Shown: one piece after another, positions 1 to 9,340 of the stretch
Position numbering within the stretch: position 1 is the stretch's first letter
How the letters are laid out: the number at the start of each line of letters is the position of its first letter
Source: Pseudomonas sp. BN411
GTDB taxonomy: Bacteria; Pseudomonadota; Gammaproteobacteria; Pseudomonadales; Pseudomonadaceae
Assembly: GCF_029871235.1 (NCBI RefSeq)
Contig: NZ_SSOM01000080.1
Location: forward strand, 248,152-312,151
Direction: 5' to 3'
Length of the DNA stretch: 64,000 bases
Program-made: the position numbers and the translations under genes
The notes under the pieces: generated by a model
Seen by the model: the letters and a program-made list of their open reading frames with translations, nothing else
Told to the model about the DNA's origin: nothing
The model's database searches: none

Positions 1-165
1 GACGGCATAGCCGCGATTCCAAAGGCTTCTAGCCAGGCGAACCAGCAGTCGAACCTGGATGCCCTCAAGGTGCAGCTCGATGATGAGGACCGCGCCCTGA
101 TCGCCGCCCTGCCGAAGGACCGCCGAGTGGTCAGCCCGGACTTCGCGCCGGAGTGGGATGTCTGA
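1..165 (+). CDS. Aldo/keto reductase, C-terminal fragment (cut by window start)
   Basis: An open frame runs from the first base to a TGA at 163-165 and encodes 54 residues. It contains the string IAAIPKASS, followed by a helix ending in SPDFAPEWDV. The I-P-K-(A/S)-S string is the NADP-binding strand found near the C-terminus of aldo/keto reductases, and the ending resembles 2,5-didehydrogluconate reductase (DkgB-like). The 5' part lies outside the window, so substrate and start cannot be judged. The gene is followed directly by the palindromic repeat array. Confidence 0.75.
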   Translation, partial: DGIAAIPKASSQANQQSNLDALKVQLDDEDRALIAALPKDRRVVSPDFAPEWDV

Positions 166-179
166 TGGGGACGCTGCGC

Positions 180-745
180 GTCCCTTAGCGAATGAATTCG
201 CCCCCACAAGGTAGAAGCCTGCTTCGATGTAAGGTGCGGCACCTATCCTGTGGGGGCGATTTCAATCGCGAGGCAGGCCGAAGATCTGCCCAGTTGGGGC
301 AACTGCGTTGCCCTTGGCGAATGAATTCGCCCCCACAAGGTGGAAGCCTGTTCCGACTCACGGCCCGGCACCTGTCCTGTGGGGGCGATTTCAATCGCAA
401 CGCAGGCCGAAGGTCTGCCCAGTTTGGGGCAACGGCGTTGCCCTTGACGAATGAATTCGCCCCCACAAGGTGGAAGCCTGTTCCGACTCACGGTCCGGCA
501 CCTGTCCTGTGGGGGCGATTTCAATCGCCAAGCAGGCCGAAGGTCTGCCCCAGTTGGGACAACTGCGTTGCCCTTGGCGAATTAATTCGCCCCCACAAGG
601 TGGAAGCCTGTTCCGACTCACGGTCCGACACCTTTCCTGTGGGGGCGATTTCAATCGCCAAGCAGGCCGAAGGTCTGCCCAGTTGGGGCAACTGCGTCGC
701 CCTTGGCGAATGGATTCGCCCCTACGTCCGCATTTCCCGACCCAA
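180..745. repeat. Tandem array of about 4.2 BIME-like palindromic units (129-130 bp period)
   Basis: The left arm (gcgaatgaattcgcccccac) begins its core at 191, 320, 450, 580 and 709, a period of 129-130 bp. Each full unit also carries the inverted arm gtgggggcgatttcaatcgc. Both arms have their own small dyads (GCGAAT-GA-ATTCGC and GCGATT-TC-AATCGC). The spacers between arms are nearly identical from copy to copy, so whole units were amplified. Reading frames crossing the array follow the repeat and are not genes. The arms match the single units at 7178 and 16121, so this belongs to a dispersed REP/BIME family. No RAYT transposase gene is visible in the window. Confidence 0.9.
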
Positions 746-782
746 TAAAAAACGCCGCCCGGATGCGTGGTCCGGGCGGCGT
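745..782 (-). terminator. Rho-independent terminator of the pca operon
   Basis: A GC-rich hairpin (stem AACGCCGCCCGGA / TCCGGGCGGCGTT, 751-782) is followed on the minus strand by a run of T. It lies 18 bp beyond the pcaC stop codon. Confidence 0.85.
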
Positions 783-799
783 TCGGGTCTTGCGGCGGA

Positions 800-1195
800 T
801 CAGCCTTGCAGCGATTCCACCCCAAGCTCGTCCCACACGGCTTCGGCCAGGTGGAAGGTGGCGTTGGCCGCGGGGATGCCGCAGTAGATCGCGCTCTGCA
901 TGATCACTTCCTTGATCTCGTCGCGCGTCACGCCGTTGTTCTTCGCGGCACGCAGGTGCAGCTTCAGCTCGCCCTCGCGGTTCATGCCGATGAGCATGGC
1001 GATGGTGACCAGGCTGCGGGTGTGGCGCGGCAGGCCCGGGCGGGTCCAGATGTCACCCCAGGCGTGGCGGGTGATCATTTCCTGGAACTCTTCGTTGAAC
1101 GGCGTCAGGTTCTGCAGGCTGCGGTCCACATGGGCGTCGCCCAGCACCGCGCGGCGCACTTTCATGCCGGCTTCGTAGCGTTCTTTCTCGTCCAT
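800..1195 (-). CDS. pcaC: 4-carboxymuconolactone decarboxylase
   Basis: Decarboxylates 4-carboxymuconolactone to beta-ketoadipate enol-lactone in the protocatechuate branch of the beta-ketoadipate pathway. The 131-residue product has the usual length of stand-alone PcaC. It carries the carboxymuconolactone decarboxylase core, including HAWGDIWTRPGL and the C-terminal IYCGIPAANATFH segment. The ATG giving MDEKERYEAG is preferred; an upstream extension would run into the palindromic repeat at 1208-1258. It is the last gene of the pcaIJFBDC run and is separated from pcaD by that repeat, so part of the transcription may be attenuated there. Identification is firm from sequence and position. Confidence 0.95.
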   Translation of the reverse strand: MDEKERYEAGMKVRRAVLGDAHVDRSLQNLTPFNEEFQEMITRHAWGDIWTRPGLPRHTRSLVTIAMLIGMNREGELKLHLRAAKNNGVTRDEIKEVIMQSAIYCGIPAANATFHLAEAVWDELGVESLQG

Positions 1196-1207
1196 CTCGA
1201 AGTCCTC

Positions 1208-1258
1208 GTAGGAGCGAGCTCTGCTCGCGAACCGCTTCGCGAGCAAGCTCGCTCCTAC
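1208..1258. repeat. Inverted REP-type repeat between pcaC and pcaD
   Basis: GTAGGAGCGAGC reads inward from the left and its complement from the right, with a GCTCGCGAA / TTCGCGAGC core. The same element occurs at 13539-13603. It would form a long hairpin in the pcaD-pcaC transcript. Confidence 0.85.
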
Positions 1259-1266
1259 ATCAATAG

Positions 1267-2055
1267 TCAGGCAGTGAGGAACGCCAGCACGCGCTGGCTG
1301 AAGGCATCGCCAGCCTGCACGTTGGACAGGTGCGCGGCATGGAACTCCACCAGTTCGGCACCGGCGATGCGCTCCTGCATGAAGCGGCCATGTTCGGTGG
1401 TGGTCACCGGGTCACCACTGCCGCAGACGATCAGGGTCGGGGCGCTGATGCGACCAAGCTGCTCGCGGTAATCGGCGTCACGCACGGCGGCGCAGTTGGC
1501 GGCGTAACCCTCGGGCGAGGTCTGCGCCAGCATGCCGACGATGGGCTCGACCTTGGCCGGTTCGGCCTCGGCGAAATCCGGGGTGAACCAGCGGGAGATC
1601 GAGGCATCGCGCAGGTCGCGCATGGCCTGGGCGCCGCCGGACAGCACGGTGTCGATGCGCGGGTTCCAGACTTCGGGGGCGCCGATCTTGGCAGCGGTGT
1701 TGCACAGCACCAGGCGCTCGATGCGCGCGGGGGCGTTGATGGCCAGCCACTGGCCGATCAGGCCGCCCATGGACAGACCGCAGAAATACGCCTTCTCGAT
1801 GTCCAGGGCATCCAGCAGCGCCAGCACGTCACCGCCCAGTTGCTCGATGCTGTAGGGACCTTCGCTGACCAGGGATTTGCCGTGGCCACGGGTGTCGTAG
1901 CGCAGCACCTGGAAGTGCTGGGTGAAGGCGGGAATCTGCGCGTCCCACATGTGCAGATCGGTGCCCAGGGAGTTGGACAACACCAGCACCGGCTTACCGG
2001 CCGGGCCTTCGAGGAGGTAGTTCAGGTCGCCATCGGCGAGTCGTACGGCAGGCAT
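1267..2055 (-). CDS. pcaD: 3-oxoadipate enol-lactonase
   Basis: Hydrolyses beta-ketoadipate enol-lactone to beta-ketoadipate. The 262-residue protein is an alpha/beta hydrolase. The nucleophile elbow GLSMGG places Ser at about 95, the acid is Asp at about 215 in CGSGDP, and the base is His at about 242 in AAHLSN. The oxyanion segment SNSLG (27-31) is typical of PcaD. Length and order match the family. It lies 9 bp downstream of pcaB and is surely cotranscribed with it. In some actinobacteria PcaD and PcaC are fused, but here they are separate. Confidence 0.95.
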   Translation of the reverse strand: MPAVRLADGDLNYLLEGPAGKPVLVLSNSLGTDLHMWDAQIPAFTQHFQVLRYDTRGHGKSLVSEGPYSIEQLGGDVLALLDALDIEKAYFCGLSMGGLIGQWLAINAPARIERLVLCNTAAKIGAPEVWNPRIDTVLSGGAQAMRDLRDASISRWFTPDFAEAEPAKVEPIVGMLAQTSPEGYAANCAAVRDADYREQLGRISAPTLIVCGSGDPVTTTEHGRFMQERIAGAELVEFHAAHLSNVQAGDAFSQRVLAFLTA

Positions 2056-2064
2056 GGAAAACTC

Positions 2065-3426
2065 CTAGCGCGAAAATGCGTTGTGTTCGGCCAGTGCGCG
2101 GTCCACCCAGCGGCGGGCCTGGCCAAGGTAATGGGCCGGATCGAGCAGGCGGTCCAGCTCGGCGGCGGAAAGTTGTGCGCTGACGTCGGCATTGGCACCG
2201 AGCACAGCACGCAGGTGAGCGCCCTCCTTCACTGCCTGACGGCAGCAATGCTCCACCAGGTGATGGGCGGCGTCGCGGCCAATGCGCTGGGCGAGCGCGA
2301 TGCTCACCGCCTCGGCCAGCACCAAGCCCTGGGTCAGGTCGAGGTTGCGGCGCATGCGTGCTGCGTCCACTTCCAGACCGGGCACCACCAGCAGCGCCTG
2401 CTGCAGGGCACCGGAAACCAGGCAGCAAAGCTCCGGCAGGGTTTCCCATTCGGCGTGCCACAGGCCGAGGCTGCGCTCGTGCTCCTGGGGCATGGCGGCG
2501 AACATGGTCGACACCAGGCCCGGCGCGCGAGTGGCGGCACCGATCAGCACAGCGGCACTCACCGGATTGCGCTTGTGCGGCATGGTGGACGAGCCACCCT
2601 TGCCGGGCTCGGAAGGCTCGAAGACTTCACCCGCTTCGGTCTGCATCAGCAGGCTGAGGTCACGCCCCAGTTTGCCGAGGCTGCCGGCGATCAGGCCGAG
2701 CAGGCTGGCGAATTCCACCAGGCGGTCGCGCTGGGTATGCCAGGGCTGGTCCGGCAGGTTCAGGTCCAGTTCGCGGGCCAGCGCTTCGGCCACCGGCCAG
2801 GCCTGTTCACCCAGAGCGGCCAGGCTGCCGGACGCGCCGCCGAACTGCAGGCAGAACAGGCGCGGCTTGAGTTCGGCCAGGCGCTGGCGATGACGGGTGA
2901 CGGCACCCAGCACGCCGGCCAGCTTCATGCCCAGGGTGACGGGCGTGGCCTGTTGCAGCCAGGTACGACCGGCCAGCGGTGTATCTGCAAAGCGCTCGGC
3001 CTGGACCGCCAGGGCTTCGGCCAGGCCGGCCAGGTCCTGTTCCAGCAGTTCGGTGGCGGCACGCAATTGCAGTACCAGGCCGCTGTCCATGGCGTCTTGG
3101 CTGGTGGCGCCCAGATGCACATAGCGTTCAGCTTCGCTGCTCTGGGCGGCAACGCGCTTGCCCAGGGCCTTGACCAGTGGAATGGCGGAGTTGCCGGCGC
3201 TGGTGATGGCCTGGGCCAGAGCGGCAAAGTCGTAGAGTTCGGCGTTGCAGGCCGCCTCGATGGGTGCGACGGCATCAGCGGGGATCAGCCCCGCGCTCGC
3301 TTCGGCGCGGGCCAGTGCGGCCTCGAAGTCCAGCATGCCCTGCACCCGGCCCTGGTCGGAGAAGACCGAACGCATGGCAGGCGCCGTGAAGTAGGCATCG
3401 AAGAGTTGGTTGCTCGGGCTGTTCAA
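2065..3426 (-). CDS. pcaB: 3-carboxy-cis,cis-muconate cycloisomerase
   Basis: Lactonises 3-carboxy-cis,cis-muconate. It belongs to the fumarase/aspartase superfamily, with the signature [16 protein letters not shown] start at 3424-3426 is chosen: GCGGAG lies 7 bases upstream, the product (453 residues) has the usual PcaB length, and [14 protein letters not shown] follows at once as in homologues. In-frame ATG codons further upstream would add about 50 residues without family similarity and would begin inside a palindromic repeat. In P. aeruginosa, as I recall, a transporter gene (pcaT) sits between pcaF and pcaB; here there is only a repeat. Confidence 0.92.
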   Translation of the reverse strand: MNSPSNQLFDAYFTAPAMRSVFSDQGRVQGMLDFEAALARAEASAGLIPADAVAPIEAACNAELYDFAALAQAITSAGNSAIPLVKALGKRVAAQSSEAERYVHLGATSQDAMDSGLVLQLRAATELLEQDLAGLAEALAVQAERFADTPLAGRTWLQQATPVTLGMKLAGVLGAVTRHRQRLAELKPRLFCLQFGGASGSLAALGEQAWPVAEALARELDLNLPDQPWHTQRDRLVEFASLLGLIAGSLGKLGRDLSLLMQTEAGEVFEPSEPGKGGSSTMPHKRNPVSAAVLIGAATRAPGLVSTMFAAMPQEHERSLGLWHAEWETLPELCCLVSGALQQALLVVPGLEVDAARMRRNLDLTQGLVLAEAVSIALAQRIGRDAAHHLVEHCCRQAVKEGAHLRAVLGANADVSAQLSAAELDRLLDPAHYLGQARRWVDRALAEHNAFSR

Positions 3427-3510
3427 GCCAGTGCTCCGCAAAATCAGGATGGTGTTTCGTTTTATAGCAGCCGGCCGTGTGGGGCCAGTGGTGCAATCAA
3501 ATGAGCAATC

Positions 3511-3582
3511 CGTAGGATGGGTAGAGCCTGCGAAACCCATCAATGCACAGCATGGGTTTCGCTCCGCTCTACCCATCCTACG
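3511..3582. repeat. 72-bp inverted repeat between pcaF and pcaB
   Basis: CGTAGGATGGGTAGAGC on the left is matched by its complement on the right, around AAACCCAT / ATGGGTTT inner arms, giving an almost perfect cruciform. It occupies nearly all the pcaF-pcaB gap and looks like a REP-type or miniature element. It may act as an intra-operon transcription or processing signal. Confidence 0.85.
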
Positions 3583-3588
3583 TCTCGA

Positions 3589-4794
3589 TTACACCTTCTC
3601 GATGGCGAGAGCGAGGCCTTGGCCTACCCCCACGCACATGGTCGCCAGACCCAGCTTGCCGCCGGATTTCTCCAGTTGGTGCAGTGCGGTCTGGACCAGG
3701 CGTGCGCCGCTGGCACCCAGCGGGTGGCCGAGGGCGATGGCGCCGCCGTTCGGGTTGACCTTGTCGCTGTCGTCGGCGATGCCGAGTTCGCGCATCACGG
3801 CCAGGCCTTGAGCAGCGAAGGCTTCGTTCAGTTCGATCACGTCGAAGTCACCGATGGCCAGGTTCAGGCGTTCCATCAGCTTGCGCACCGCCGGCACCGG
3901 GCCGATGCCCATCACGCGCGGGGCAACGCCGGCGCTGGCCATGCCGAGCACTTTCGCGCGCGGGGTCAGGCCGTGCTTCTTCACCGCCTCGGCGGACGCC
4001 AGGATCAGCGCCACCGAGCCGTCGTTCACGCCGGAAGCGTTGCCGGCAGTGACGGTCTTGCCTTCACCGTTGACCGGCTTCAGCTTGGCCAGGGCTTCGA
4101 GGGTGGTGTCCGGACGCGGGTGCTCGTCCTGGTCGACCACGGTCTCGCTCTTCTTGCCCTTGATCACCACCGGGACGATTTCCTCGGCGAAGAAACCTTC
4201 GGCCTGGGCGCGACCGGCACGCTGCTGGCTCCGCAGGGAGAACAGGTCCTGGTCTTCACGGGAAACCTGGTAGTCGTCGGCCACGTTGTCCGCAGTTTGC
4301 GGCATGGCATCGACGCCGTACTGGGCCTTCATCAGCGGGTTGATGAAGCGCCAGCCAATGGTGGTGTCTTCGATTTTCTGGGTGCGACCGAACGCGCTGT
4401 CGGCCTTGCCCATCACATAGGGCGCGCGGGACATGGATTCCACGCCGCCGGCGATGGCCAGTTCCATTTCGCCCGAGGCGATGGCGCGGAAGGCGGTGCC
4501 CACCGCATCCATGCCCGAAGCGCACAGGCGGTTCAGGGTCACGCCGGGAATGCTGTCCGGCAGGCCGGCCAGCAGCAGCGCCATGCGCGCGACGTTACGG
4601 TTGTCCTCACCGGCCTGGTTGGCGCAGCCGAGGAATACCTCGTCCAGTTGATCCCATTTGACCTGGGGATTGCGTTCCACCAGGGCCTTGATCGGGACAG
4701 CGGCCAGGTCGTCGGCGCGAACCGGCGCCAGCGAGCCGCCAAAGCGGCCGATGGGCGTACGGATGGCGTCGCAGATGTAGACCTCGCGACTCAT
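3589..4794 (-). CDS. pcaF: Beta-ketoadipyl-CoA thiolase
   Basis: Cleaves beta-ketoadipyl-CoA to succinyl-CoA and acetyl-CoA, the last step of the pathway. The 401-residue thiolase has the acylated Cys at about 91 (NRLCASGMD), His at about 357 ([10 protein letters not shown]) and the second Cys at about 387 (MCVGVGQG). Its ATG overlaps the pcaJ stop as ATGA, implying translational coupling. Length equals the family norm. Confidence 0.96.
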   Translation of the reverse strand: MSREVYICDAIRTPIGRFGGSLAPVRADDLAAVPIKALVERNPQVKWDQLDEVFLGCANQAGEDNRNVARMALLLAGLPDSIPGVTLNRLCASGMDAVGTAFRAIASGEMELAIAGGVESMSRAPYVMGKADSAFGRTQKIEDTTIGWRFINPLMKAQYGVDAMPQTADNVADDYQVSREDQDLFSLRSQQRAGRAQAEGFFAEEIVPVVIKGKKSETVVDQDEHPRPDTTLEALAKLKPVNGEGKTVTAGNASGVNDGSVALILASAEAVKKHGLTPRAKVLGMASAGVAPRVMGIGPVPAVRKLMERLNLAIGDFDVIELNEAFAAQGLAVMRELGIADDSDKVNPNGGAIALGHPLGASGARLVQTALHQLEKSGGKLGLATMCVGVGQGLALAIEKV

Positions 4795-5573
4795 TCCTCA
4801 CCCCCCAGCTGGCCGTGGGCGGCAGCAGTGCGGGCTTCCAGGGCACGCAGAGCGGTCAGCTCGGTGTCGTTGGGGGCCGGGGTTTCGACTACATTCGGCG
4901 CGAAGCGAATGGCCCAGCCGGTGTTCTCGATCACCTGCTCGCGGGTTACGCCCGGGTGCAGCGAGGTGACGATGAATTCGTTGGTGCCGGCTTCCGGCTC
5001 CATGATGCAGAGGTCGGTGATCAGCGCGACCGGGCCTTTGCCAGGCAGGCCCAGCTGCTTGCGGTGGTCGCCGCCTTCGCCAAAGCCCACGGAAGTGATG
5101 AAGGCCAGCTTGTCGACGAAGGTGCGATGGGACTGCTTGAGGATGATCAGCACTTCCTTGGCGGAACCGGCGATCTCCGGAGCACCGCCGGCACCCGGCA
5201 GACGTACTTTCGGGTTGTTGTAGTCGCCGATCACGGTGGTGTTGATGTTGCCAAAGCGGTCTACCTGGGCAGCACCGAGGAAGCCGACGTCGATACGGCC
5301 ACCTTGCAGCCAGTAGCGGAAGATTTCGCCGGTGGGCACCACGGTGTCAGCGGTTTCGGCCAGTTCGCCGTCGCCAATGGACAACGGCAGCACGCTCGGC
5401 TTGGCGCCGATGGGGCCGGACTCATAGATCAGCACCACGTCCGGGGACGAGGTCAGGCGCGCCAGGTTGGCGGCCTTGGACGGCAGGCCGATGCCGACGA
5501 AGCAGACGGCGCCATTCTTCAGGCGGCGGGCAGCCGCCACGGTCATCATTTCATTGGTGGTATAGGAGCTCAT
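4791..5573 (-). CDS. pcaJ: 3-oxoadipate CoA-transferase, beta subunit
   Basis: With PcaI it transfers CoA from succinyl-CoA to beta-ketoadipate. The 260-residue product carries the catalytic Glu at about 51 in ESGPIG. A GTG three bases upstream (5576) is also in frame; the ATG is preferred because GGAGG lies 7 bases before it. Start and stop overlap pcaI and pcaF, respectively. The long type of subunit matches the P. aeruginosa arrangement rather than the shorter P. putida PcaJ. Confidence 0.93.
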   Translation of the reverse strand: MSSYTTNEMMTVAAARRLKNGAVCFVGIGLPSKAANLARLTSSPDVVLIYESGPIGAKPSVLPLSIGDGELAETADTVVPTGEIFRYWLQGGRIDVGFLGAAQVDRFGNINTTVIGDYNNPKVRLPGAGGAPEIAGSAKEVLIILKQSHRTFVDKLAFITSVGFGEGGDHRKQLGLPGKGPVALITDLCIMEPEAGTNEFIVTSLHPGVTREQVIENTGWAIRFAPNVVETPAPNDTELTALRALEARTAAAHGQLGGEE

Positions 5574-6421
5574 CACTTGGCCTCCGCAATCTTGGCTTGG
5601 AACTCGCTGAAATCCTTGGTGCCACGGATGTACTCATCGATCCAGGCAGTGAAGGTTTCGCGGTTGCGGGCGATCGGGTCCCAGGCCTGGTAGAAGCGGT
5701 TGTCGCGCTCGTAGTAGCCGTGGGCGTAGGACGGATGGGCGCCACCGGGAACGTGGCAAACAGCGGTCAGGGCCCAGGTGGGCAGGACGCAGGCGTTCAT
5801 CGGCGCGTTCAGGTCGTCGACGATTTCTTCGACGGTGACGATGCAACGCTTGGCCGCCAGGGCCGCTTCCTTCTGCACACCGAGGATGCCCCAGAGCAGC
5901 ACGTTGCCCTTGCGGTCAGCCTTCTGGGCGTGGATCACAGTGACGTCCGGGCGAACCGAAGGCACGGCAGCCAGTTGCTCGCCGGTGAACGGGCACTGGA
6001 TGAACTTGATGTTCGGGTTGACCTTGGGCAGGTCGGAACCGGCGTAGGCGCGCAGCACGGCGAACGGCAGGCCCGAGGCACCGGCTACATAGGAGTTGGC
6101 CAGGTCGGCATGGCTGTGCTCGTCGATTTCCAGGGCATTCGGCCACTGCTTCTCGACGGCGTCACGCAGGCGGTGCAGCGAGCCCACGCCGGGGTTGCCA
6201 CCCCAGGAGAAGGTCAGCTTGCGGGTGCAGCCGGCGCCGATCAGCAGGTCATAGACCAGGTCGGGGGTCATGCGCACCACGTGCAGGTCTTTCTTGCCCT
6301 GGCGAATGATTTCGTGGGAAGCGGCAGTAGGAATCAGGTGGGTGAAGCCCTCTAGGGCTACTTTGTCGCCGTCGTTGATGAAACGCTCGACGGCTTCGCG
6401 GAGGGAAATGATTTCAGCCAT
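5573..6421 (-). CDS. pcaI: 3-oxoadipate CoA-transferase, alpha subunit
   Basis: First gene of the pca operon and alpha subunit of the CoA-transferase. The 282-residue product is a family I CoA-transferase subunit of the longer, glutaconate-CoA-transferase-like type, with the GVTHL-type substrate loop present as EGFTHLIPTA near residues 38-48. The ATG giving MAEIISLREAV is chosen; longer frames read into the promoter. A PcaR-like box lies about 100 bp upstream. The longer length separates it from classical P. putida PcaI, but the operon context makes the role secure. Confidence 0.92.
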   Translation of the reverse strand: MAEIISLREAVERFINDGDKVALEGFTHLIPTAASHEIIRQGKKDLHVVRMTPDLVYDLLIGAGCTRKLTFSWGGNPGVGSLHRLRDAVEKQWPNALEIDEHSHADLANSYVAGASGLPFAVLRAYAGSDLPKVNPNIKFIQCPFTGEQLAAVPSVRPDVTVIHAQKADRKGNVLLWGILGVQKEAALAAKRCIVTVEEIVDDLNAPMNACVLPTWALTAVCHVPGGAHPSYAHGYYERDNRFYQAWDPIARNRETFTAWIDEYIRGTKDFSEFQAKIAEAK

Positions 6422-6498
6422 GGTCGATCTCGTGTTGTTATCCAGGGCGTTTGGGGCGCCGGGTGAGCAAAAAGTACTCCCCGGCCCCACCCCGAACA

Positions 6499-6532
6499 AT
6501 CCGATAATCGACTATTCGTGCGGTTATCGAAC
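6499..6532 (-). promoter_or_regulatory. Putative PcaR operator upstream of pcaI
   Basis: On the minus strand, 6532-6518 reads GTTCGATAACCGCAC, one base different from the 15-bp PcaR box GTTCGATAATCGCAC that I recall from P. putida. A weaker second copy (10 of 15 matches) lies at 6513-6499, centred 19 bp away, about two helical turns. This suggests activation or repression of pcaI by an IclR-type PcaR encoded elsewhere. Confidence 0.6.
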
Positions 6533-6576
6533 GGATGTGTATGTTGCTACCGAATCCGTTCCGGGCCGCAACGGCC

Positions 6577-7077
6577 TCAACCGTCGAAGGCTTTCTTCAA
6601 TGCCGCGATATCCAGCTTCTTCATCTGCATCATGGCCGCGAATGCGCGCTGGGACGGCGCCGACAGCGAGTCCTCGAGCATCTTGATCATCGCGATGGGC
6701 ACCACCTGCCAGGACAGGCCGTAGCGGTCCTTGAGCCAGCCGCACTGCTGGGCATTCGGGTCGCCACCGGCGGAAAGCCGGTCCCAGTAGTAGTCCAGCT
6801 CTTCCTGGTCGTCACAGTGGATCTGGAAGGACACCGCCTCGTTGAACTTGAAGATCGGTCCACCGTTCAGGGCGGTGAAGCGCTGGCCGTCCAGTTCGAA
6901 GTCCACGGTGAGTACCGATCCCGGCTCCCGGCCATGGACGTCCCGGCCCGCCTCGCCATAGCGACTCATGGTGGTGATCTTTGAGTTGGGGAAGATGCCG
7001 ACGTAGAAGTTGGCAGCAGCCTCCGCCTGGTCGTCGAACCATAGACACGGGACGATGGTATGAATCCGCTTGCTCAT
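6577..7077 (-). CDS. VOC-family (PhnB-like) protein
   Basis: A 166-residue protein of the vicinal-oxygen-chelate fold, of the sort often mis-named 3-demethylubiquinone-9 3-methyltransferase. It shows the typical N-terminus (HTIVPCLWFDDQAEAAANFYVGIFP), the FTALNGGP segment and the C-terminal LDIAALKKAFDG. The enzymatic role is unknown for most members. It is probably monocistronic; its 3' end faces the pcaI promoter region. Confidence 0.85.
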   Translation of the reverse strand: MSKRIHTIVPCLWFDDQAEAAANFYVGIFPNSKITTMSRYGEAGRDVHGREPGSVLTVDFELDGQRFTALNGGPIFKFNEAVSFQIHCDDQEELDYYWDRLSAGGDPNAQQCGWLKDRYGLSWQVVPIAMIKMLEDSLSAPSQRAFAAMMQMKKLDIAALKKAFDG

Positions 7078-7177
7078 GGCGCACCTCCTGGTGGGTGGGA
7101 TGACGATAGCTAATCATCCCTTTGTCGATGGACGAGCTATCGGATCGACATCCAGGCGACTCCCTTCGTCGCCTTTC

Positions 7178-7275
7178 TGTGGGGGCGATTTCAATCGCGA
7201 TGCGGACCGCAGGTTCGCCCTAAGGGATTTCAGGGGGCAGCTGCGCTGCCCTTCGCGAATGAATTCGCCCCCACA
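7178..7275. repeat. Single BIME-like palindromic unit
   Basis: Arms tgtgggggcgatttcaatcgc and its gcgaatgaattcgcccccac counterpart flank about 55 bp. It belongs to the same family as the array at 180-745, but its inner spacer matches the unit at 16121 rather than the array, so it is a second subtype. Confidence 0.9.
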
Positions 7276-7305
7276 GGAAACGTAGTGCGCCAGGGAGCCG
7301 AAGAC

Positions 7306-8355
7306 TCAGCCCTTCATCTCCTCCACCAGTACTTTCACCAGTTCCGCTGCGGGCATCTCCCGCGCCAGGGGAGCGCCCTGCCCCGCCCATTGCACGGCGA
7401 AGTCGTTGCAGCCCTTGGCGCTGGCGGCGGCGTGCAGGGCCTTGGCGGCATCGTAGGTATTCGGGTAGTCCGGCAGGGCCGGGGCATCGGCGGTGTCGAG
7501 ATCGGTCCAGAGGCGGTTGACCATGCCACGGGCGGCGCGGCCGGAAATGGCGGCGGTGATGCGCGTCTGGTGGGCGCGCTCGCCTTTCAGGGCCGCGCGA
7601 TAGGCGGCATTGGCGGCCGATTCCGGGCAAGGTACGAAGGCGGTGCCCAGTTGCGCGCCCTGGGCACCCAGCGCCAGTGCGGCGCGGATGCCCTGCCCAT
7701 CCATCATGCCGCCGGCAGCGATCACCGGCAGGCGGCAGTTGCGGGCAATCAGTCTCACCAGCGCCAGGGTGCCGATCCCGGCATCGCCCTTCTCGGGTTC
7801 GAACACGCCACGATGGCCGCCGGCTTCGATGCCCTGGGCCACGATGGCGTCGACGCCCGCAGCCTCCACCAGACGAGCTTCTTCCAGGCTCGTGGCGCTG
7901 GCCAGCAGACGGATTCCGGCCGCCTTGAGCGCATCGATCCAGTCGCGAGACGGCAGGCCGAAGTGGAAGCTGACCACGGCCGGACGCTCGTCCAGCAGCA
8001 TCTGCACCATCTCCGGGTCGGCGAGGAAGCTCTTGTAGATCTCGCGAATGCTGGCTGGCGGCTCGGCGCCGAACTCGGCAAACAGCGGTCGCAGGTGTTC
8101 CAGCCAGGCAGCCTCGCGCTGGGCGTCGGCCACAGCTGGGCGATGGCAGAACAGGTTGACGTTGAAGGGGCGGCTGGTCAGGGCTCGGGTTTCCGCCAGC
8201 ATGGCGCGGGCCTGGGCCGGCGTGCTGGCACCGATGCCGATGGAGCCCAGGGCGCCGGCGTTGGACACGGCAGCCGCGAGGGCCGGGGTGGAAACACCCA
8301 CCATGGGGGCCTGGATGATGGGGTATTCGATACCGAGCAGTTGGGTGATGGACAT
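7306..8355 (-). CDS. Nitronate monooxygenase (class I)
   Basis: FMN-dependent TIM-barrel enzyme expected to oxidise nitronates such as propionate 3-nitronate. It has the N-terminal QAPMVG FMN motif (15-20), the catalytic His at about 181 in GIEAGGHRG, and a GGMMDGQGI phosphate-binding segment. At 349 residues it fits the family. It is divergent from a LysR gene (8450), its likely regulator. Some homologues are annotated as 2-nitropropane dioxygenase. Confidence 0.9.
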   Translation of the reverse strand: MSITQLLGIEYPIIQAPMVGVSTPALAAAVSNAGALGSIGIGASTPAQARAMLAETRALTSRPFNVNLFCHRPAVADAQREAAWLEHLRPLFAEFGAEPPASIREIYKSFLADPEMVQMLLDERPAVVSFHFGLPSRDWIDALKAAGIRLLASATSLEEARLVEAAGVDAIVAQGIEAGGHRGVFEPEKGDAGIGTLALVRLIARNCRLPVIAAGGMMDGQGIRAALALGAQGAQLGTAFVPCPESAANAAYRAALKGERAHQTRITAAISGRAARGMVNRLWTDLDTADAPALPDYPNTYDAAKALHAAASAKGCNDFAVQWAGQGAPLAREMPAAELVKVLVEEMKG

Positions 8356-8449
8356 GACGCCGCAACTCCGTTGTACGTGAAATCCTGGCCAATCTATCTC
8401 AAATAAAGAATAATTTTAAGCATTCATTCTCTATTAGAGATTATTAGCC

Positions 8450-9325
8450 ATGGATCTATCCAGCCTGGAGATATTCCGCGCCGTGGCCCTAGAGCACAGC
8501 GTGACCCGCGCGGCCCAGCGCCTGCAGCGGGCGCAGTCCAACGTCACCACGCGGATTCGCCAGCTTGAGGAAGAACTGGGCACGCCCCTCTTCCTCCGTG
8601 AGGGCAAGCGCATGACCCTGACCGATCGCGGCCAGGCTTTCCTCGACTACAGCGAGCGCCTGCTGGCCCTGGCGGACGAAGCGCGCCAGGCCATGCACCC
8701 GCAACAACCCGGCGGGCGCCTGCGCCTGGGCAGCATGGAAAGCACTGCCGCCAGTCGCCTGCCCGGCCCACTGTCGCGCTTCCACGCCCAGTACCCGGAG
8801 GTGGAACTGGAAGTGAGCACCGGCACCAGCCAGGCGCTGCTGGAAGGCGTGCTCGCCCGCCGTCTCGATTGCGCCCTGGTGGCCTGGCCAGAGGGCAAGG
8901 GGCCATGGCACGAGGAAGTCTCTTCCCTTGGGCTGGAAGCCCTGCCGGTATTCGAGGAGGAGCTGCTGCTGGTACTGCCTACGGGTCATCCGCCCGTGGA
9001 AAACCCTGCCGATGTCCAGGTGAACGGCCTGGCAGGTTTTGCCGAGGGCTGCACCTACCGGCAGATCGCCGAGAACTGGTTGTCCGCCGATGGGCGCCCG
9101 CAGCCGAAGGTGCAGCAGGTGGGCTCCTACCACGCCATCCTCGCCTGCGTGGCGGCCGGCTCCAGTGTCGGCATCCTGCCCCGCTCGGTGCTGGAGTTGC
9201 AGCGCGAGCCATCTCGCCTGCGCCAATTGCCGCTGATGCAGGTCCCTACCCTGCTGGTCTGGCGCCAAGGCTACGCAACTGCTTCCTTCGAGGCGTTCCG
9301 CGAGGCACTGCCCAGCGTCGACTGA
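8450..9325 (+). CDS. LysR-family transcriptional regulator
   Basis: A 291-residue LysR regulator with an N-terminal winged helix-turn-helix (about 1-60, [22 protein letters not shown]) and a C-terminal effector domain with LRLGSMEST at its start. It is transcribed away from the nitronate monooxygenase gene. The AT-rich 94-bp gap contains a TCTC-TATTA-GAGA dyad at 8430-8442 that could be its operator. Effector unknown. Confidence 0.92.
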   Translation: MDLSSLEIFRAVALEHSVTRAAQRLQRAQSNVTTRIRQLEEELGTPLFLREGKRMTLTDRGQAFLDYSERLLALADEARQAMHPQQPGGRLRLGSMESTAASRLPGPLSRFHAQYPEVELEVSTGTSQALLEGVLARRLDCALVAWPEGKGPWHEEVSSLGLEALPVFEEELLLVLPTGHPPVENPADVQVNGLAGFAEGCTYRQIAENWLSADGRPQPKVQQVGSYHAILACVAAGSSVGILPRSVLELQREPSRLRQLPLMQVPTLLVWRQGYATASFEAFREALPSVD

Positions 9326-9340
9326 CACTCGACGGCGCGG

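Noticed and set aside
180-745. CRISPR array
   Set aside because: The repeat period is 129-130 bp, the spacers between palindromic arms are themselves repeated rather than unique, and no cas genes are present.
192-887. Long open frames through the repeat array on both strands
   Set aside because: They exist because the tandem repeat has no stop in those frames; they have no ribosome sites and no protein-like composition.
1330-3504. 724-codon plus-strand frame
   Set aside because: It is antisense to pcaD and pcaB, which have catalytic motifs; long antisense frames are expected in high-GC codon usage.
3517-5223. 568-codon plus-strand frame
   Set aside because: Antisense to pcaF and pcaJ, with no recognisable motifs.
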